From the NCBI RefSeq assembly GCF_017654505.1, contig NC_054537.1:63671145-63735144 (forward strand): a stretch of DNA of 64,000 bases, given 5' to 3'. This document shows positions 60,415-64,000 of the stretch, piece by piece. Under the pieces are notes generated by a model, which did no database searches, had not been told where the DNA came from, and worked only from the letters and a program-made list of their open reading frames with translations. The number at the start of each line of letters is the position of its first letter. Position 1 is the first letter of the stretch. The DNA is from Polyodon spathula (taxonomy: Eukaryota > Chordata > Actinopteri > Acipenseriformes > Polyodontidae). A program made the position numbers and the translations under genes.

Positions 60415-60480
<66 letters not shown>
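60415..60480. repeat. (TA)n microsatellite abutting a Tc1 end
   Basis: About 33 TA units ending immediately at the first base of the Tc1 element, whose target is TA. Confidence 0.95.
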
Positions 60481-60483
<3 letters not shown>

Positions 60484-61442
60484 CTCTGGAAAAAATTAAG
60501 AGACCACTGCAAAATGATCAGTTTCTCTGGTTTTACTATTTATAGGTATATGTTTGGGTAAAATGAACATTTTTGTTTTATTCTGTAAACTACTGACAAC
60601 ATTTCTCCCAAATTCCAAATAAAAATATTGTCATTTAGAGCATTTATTTGCAGAAAATGACAACTGGTCAAAATAACAAAAAAGATGCAGTTAGAAAAAC
60701 ATTGTCAGAGCAGAAGGAAGCAAGTTTTCCTCCAGGACAGCCTTGTACTTGGCTTGATTCATACGCCCTTCACAAAGACAAATCTGCCCGATCCCAGCCT
60801 TGCTGAAGCACCCCCAGATGAGTCCAATTTTCAGCTTTGCCCAACACCTTCTTTTCTGACAATGTTCCCCAACTCTGAGGATTGGTTTTTCTAGCAGGAC
60901 AATGATCCATGCCACACAGCCAGGTCAATCAAGGTGTGGATGGAGGACCACCAGATCAAAACCCTGTCATGGCCAGCCCAATCTCCAGACCTGAACCCCA
61001 TTGAAAACCTCTGGAATGTGATCAAGAGGAAGATGGATGGTCACAAGCCATCAAACAAAGCCAAGCTGCTTGAATTTTTGCGCCAGGAGTGGCATAAAGT
61101 CACCCAACATCAATGTGAAAGACTGGTGGAGAGCATGCCAAGACGCATGAAAGCTGTGCTTGAAAATCACGGTTATTCTACCAAACATTGATTTCTGAAC
61201 TCTTTGGTTAAAACATTAGTATTGTGTTGTTCAAAAATGAATCTGAACTTATTTTCTTTGCATTATTTGAGGTCTGACAACACTGCATCTTTTTTGTTAT
61301 TTTGACCAGTTGTCATTTTCTGCAAATAAATGCTCTAAATGACAATATTTTTATTTGGAATTTGGGAGAAATGTTGTCAGTAGTTTATAGAATAAAGCAA
61401 AAATGTTAATTTTACCCAAACACATACCTATAAATAGTAAAA
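60481..61442 (+). mobile_element. Tc1-like transposon with long TIRs and an internally inverted transposase block
   Basis: The left end starts CAGCTCTGGAAAAAATTAAG next to a TA tract, and a terminal repeat of about 207 bp runs to about 60687. The inverted partner at 61282-61442 starts CTGCATCTTTTTTGTTATTT and matches until AATAGTAAAAC, where it stops about 45 bp short of the expected outer end: the 3' terminus is lost. The middle, 60698-60816, is a transposase block in antisense orientation; 60817-61191 is in sense orientation. The N-terminal DNA-binding half is absent. At 0.96 kb it is a deleted, rearranged and non-autonomous copy of a Tc1 family widespread in fish. Confidence 0.9.
60817..61191 (+). 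pseudogene. Tc1 transposase fragment (DDE domain pieces)
   Basis: In one frame the plus strand reads DESNFQLCPTP (60817-60849; D is the first catalytic residue in the SDES/SDET motif), then LTMFPNSEDWFF, a TAG stop at 60892-60894 where a glutamine is expected, QDNDPCHTA (second catalytic D), and WPAQSPDLNPIENLW (third residue, E). It then runs to the natural C-terminus ending GYSTKH. The segment normally between DES... and LTMF... is missing here and present upstream on the opposite strand (60698-60819, containing WGCFSKAGIG and [12 protein letters not shown]). Known family: DD34E Tc1 transposases. Not functional. Confidence 0.88.
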
Positions 61443-62278
61443 CTGCCTCAGGGCGTTGTGAGGCACGAGATAAAGTCAATATATTCAGCATATATGGATG
61501 ACCTGAAGGGCCTTATTGCGTTTATAATCCAGGTCAAACAGTAGATTTGAAGTAAAAAGCATAAATCATGTTTAGGGCAAAGCATTATTTGGTTTTGTTT
61601 TTGTTTAGTTTTTTTTTTTTTTATTAAATATCCTTACGCCAATGAAGTAGTCCCATTTGTAACTTTGAACTACACATTAAATTAAGCTGAGTAAATTAAA
61701 TTTATTGGAACATGCAAAAGAGATCTGTACATCTGTATTTTTGATAGTGTGCACATTGCCATTGGAAAGATACTCCGGGGGGGCAGAACAGACAGAAGGA
61801 ATAAAAATAAATACAAGGACATCTCGGATTTCATTTATTTTTCAAGGTATGTGTCTAATGTGCCGAAGTGTCTTTTTGTGTTTTTCTGAAGCGTTTACAA
61901 ACTGCTGAAAATATATCATTTTAGGGACAAAGTCAGGGTGACTGAGTATAAGATTTTCTTTTTTTTTTAAAGGGGGAGGTAATTTTTTATTTATTTTTGC
62001 TATATTCCAGTTCATTTAATTGTTCTTCATCCAAATCGACTTGTCTACTTATTACTTTGTGATTTTTTGCAGGTAATTGGTCACTCAGTTTAAGGCGGTA
62101 CATCGTTAACTGTCAGAGCAAGATGGCTACCGTCCGATACTTTAAAATCTGTTAGGCAGCGTAGCGATTTAGAATATGTGACGAGTCTCCAACTGTTCGT
62201 ATCCATCTAATATACGAACAGCTGGAACCTTGCTCGACCAATCACATTGCTTGTTTCACGTTCCATTACCAGCCCTGG

Positions 62279-62281
<3 letters not shown>
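61443..62281. other. non-coding stretch with small hairpin
   Basis: A 14-bp inverted repeat (62189-62202 and 62212-62225, one mismatch, 9-base loop) contains CTGTTCGTAT/ATACGAACAG. T tract at 61609-61622. No gene was recognised. Confidence 0.5.
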
Positions 62282-62357
<76 letters not shown>

Positions 62358-62376
62358 TAGATAGATAGATAGATAA
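62282..62376. repeat. (TA)n with (TAGA)n microsatellite
   Basis: About 36 TA units with one slip followed by five TAGA units. Confidence 0.95.
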
Positions 62377-62750
62377 GTACATCTAGATAGACGATCTCTG
62401 TGTGTCAGGGACACACACTCCTGTTTTGTGAATAGGGACAGCGACTGTGTGTGAGGGGACAGACAGCCGGAACCTGTTTTGTGGAATAGGGCGAGCGAGA
62501 AAGTGTGCGAGTTTTTAAGATAGACAGGATTTATTGTTTTTGTAGTGTGGTCCTGACCCAAACACAGACCCTGTTTAATTAATAAAGTAGTTTTGTTAGC
62601 GCCTGAATCCGGTCTCCATCTCCTGCTTTTTGAGCCTCAAGACCATCTACTAGGTAAATTGTAAGTTTCCCTGAATTAGCAATAGTAACGCACTGTGGGA
62701 TAAAAATAATATACAAAACATAGTTGTCGAGTGGCCTTGTTACACACAAT
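62377..62750 (+). repeat. possible 3' part of an LTR
   Basis: 62531-62600 has GTCCTGACCC, then TTAATTAATAAAGTAGTTTT (an AATAAA polyadenylation-like signal) and TTAGCGCCTGAATCCGGTCT. The block closes with GGCCTTGTTACACA. Direct GGGACA..ACACAC and TGTTTTGTG(G)AATAGGG repetition (62402-62492) precedes it. The arrangement resembles the R-U5 end of a gypsy LTR. No internal region was seen after it. Confidence 0.3.
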
Positions 62751-63269
62751 CTTTCAATTCCCCTCTTAAAAATTCTTAATGTGCTGCTTACGTTTTAGGG
62801 AGATACTTTCTTCTAAGCGTGTCACTGTTAGGCAGGGCTCCAAAATTGGCCGTTTTTGTAGTTAAAAAAAATCATAGTTTTTCATTGTTCAGCAGTTGTA
62901 TTGGTTTGTTTGCTGCACTGAAGGCTTCCACTAATTCAAACGTGTTGACATTACGTGCTTCTCTACTATCTGTGCTCTTTTTAAATAGCCCCGTGATTGT
63001 GACCTGCTTGTTTGGTAATTGTCCAGTCTGAACTGCTAGTTTTATTTTTTTTGTTTTTGTGTACTGTGCTGTCTAGATGCTTGTCAATAGTGCCTTTTCT
63101 TAGATGATCCAAAGAGACATTACATGTGAGCAAAACAAAATACCACCATCTGCATGCAACATCCCCTTTTCGTAGCTCTGAGCGCGATGTTCTGACAATA
63201 TGAATTTCGCTTTTTTTGATTTATTATCAGCTGCCTGCATTTTTATTGTTAATTATACACTGTAAGCTA
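62751..63269. other. non-coding stretch, nothing recognised
   Basis: May contain the left terminal repeat of the following Tc1 element, but I could not define it without the right end, which lies beyond the window. Confidence 0.4.
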
Positions 63270-64000
63270 ATACAAGCAGGAACTTTCAGAAGAACTCCAC
63301 GGGGCAAATTTGTTGAAAGGCACATATCAGGGGATGGGTATAAAAAAATATCGAAGGCCTAGAATATCACTTGGAGCAAAGTCAAGACGATTATTAAGAA
63401 GTGGAAGGTGTATGGCACCACAAAGACTCTGCCATCCCTCCAAACTCAATGACCAAGCAAGAAGGAGACTGATCAGAGAGGCTACCAAGAGGCCAATGGC
63501 AACTTTGCAAGAGCTACAGGCTTTTATGGCCAAGACTGGTCAAAGTGTGTATGTGACAACAATATCTCAAGCACTCCACAAATCTGGCCTGTATGGTATG
63601 GTAGCAAGAAGGAAACCATTACTCAAGAAAGCCCACCTTGACTCCTTGTGGCAAAAAGTTTTGTGGTCTTACAAAACTAAAATGCAAGTTTTTGGCCTAA
63701 ATGCAAAGCGTTATATTTGGCACAAACCTAACACAGCACATCGCCCAAAGAACACCATCCCTACTGTGAAGCATGGTGGTGTCAGCATCATGTTATGGGG
63801 ATGTTTCTCATCAGTAGGGACTGGGGCACTCTTGTCAGGATAGAAGGGAAAATGAATGGTGCAAAGTACAGAGAAGTCCTTGAGGAAAACCTGCTGCCCT
63901 CTGCAAGAAAGCTAGAACTGGGATAGAAGCTCACCTTTCAGCATGACAACGACCCAAAGTTCACTGCACTGGAGTGGCTAAGGAACAAAAGGGTAAATGT
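63270..64000 (+). pseudogene. Tc1-like transposase, decayed, runs past the window end
   Basis: The N-terminal helix-turn-helix region is readable across two frames: [20 protein letters not shown], then [12 protein letters not shown] and [21 protein letters not shown]. The catalytic core follows: [14 protein letters not shown], where the expected first catalytic D is Y (63670-63672), [29 protein letters not shown], a TAG stop at 63924-63926, then QHDNDPK (second catalytic D at about 63945). Frameshifts lie near 63430 and 63829, and about 15 codons are missing before VLWS. The third catalytic residue would lie beyond 64000. The C-terminus and right end are not in view. Confidence 0.88.

Overview
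This window reads as non-coding DNA from a ray-finned fish. It is AT-rich, has long open stretches without coding potential, many (TA)n, (CT)n, (ATT)n and poly-G/T tracts, and a dense mix of decayed transposable elements typical of fish (Tc1, hAT, TTAA-flanked MITEs, CR1/L2 and L1/Tx1 LINEs, DIRS, Ty3/gypsy). From memory, the body of two tRNA-derived SINEs (25.6/28.7 kb and 55.2 kb) resembles SINEs of sturgeons and paddlefish. An acipenseriform or other non-teleost is therefore my best guess; this is inference, not proof. I found no host protein-coding exon, rRNA, functional tRNA, CRISPR array or operon. Every ORF with recognisable homology is a broken piece of a mobile element.

Layout. 0-12.8 kb: mostly unique sequence with one complete hAT element (2.4-3.6 kb), a TTAA-flanked MITE (5.8-6.2 kb), a telomere-like repeat (7.5 kb) and an orphan Tc1 end (9.1-9.3 kb). 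12.8-14.8 kb: a minus-strand CR1/L2 LINE with a secondary insertion flanked by a perfect 20-bp repeat. 16.3-17.2 kb: an hAT relic with a BED-finger exon. 18.7-25.1 kb: relatively repeat-poor, with several candidate conserved regulatory blocks. 25.6-28.9 kb: a SINE split by a 3-kb hAT element. 31.3-35.4 kb: a mariner-type MITE, a minus-strand Ty3/gypsy relic with one LTR, and another orphan Tc1 end. 37.1-43.2 kb: a solo LTR, a second TTAA MITE, and a minus-strand DIRS-like element lacking its RT core, apparently lying between Tigger-like fragments. 45.3-46.2 kb: an L1/Tx1 ORF2 tail. 48.0-49.1 kb: an hAT element with matching TIRs. 51.1-53.0 kb: tandemly repeated, LTR-like sequence. 54.8-55.8 kb: a CR1/L2 LINE carrying a SINE. 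56.1-56.7 kb: a second solo LTR. 60.4-61.4 kb: a Tc1 element with an inverted transposase block. 63.3-64.0 kb: a second, decayed Tc1 that runs off the window.

I see no new multi-gene system. The observations most worth following are the internally inverted Tc1 (two breakpoints readable to the base), the SINE family with two different LINE-type tails, the RT-deleted DIRS element, and the repeat-poor blocks that may be developmental enhancers, one centred on a TALE-type palindrome. No alignments or searches could be run. Family names rest on motif recognition, and element ends on visible TIRs and target duplications.
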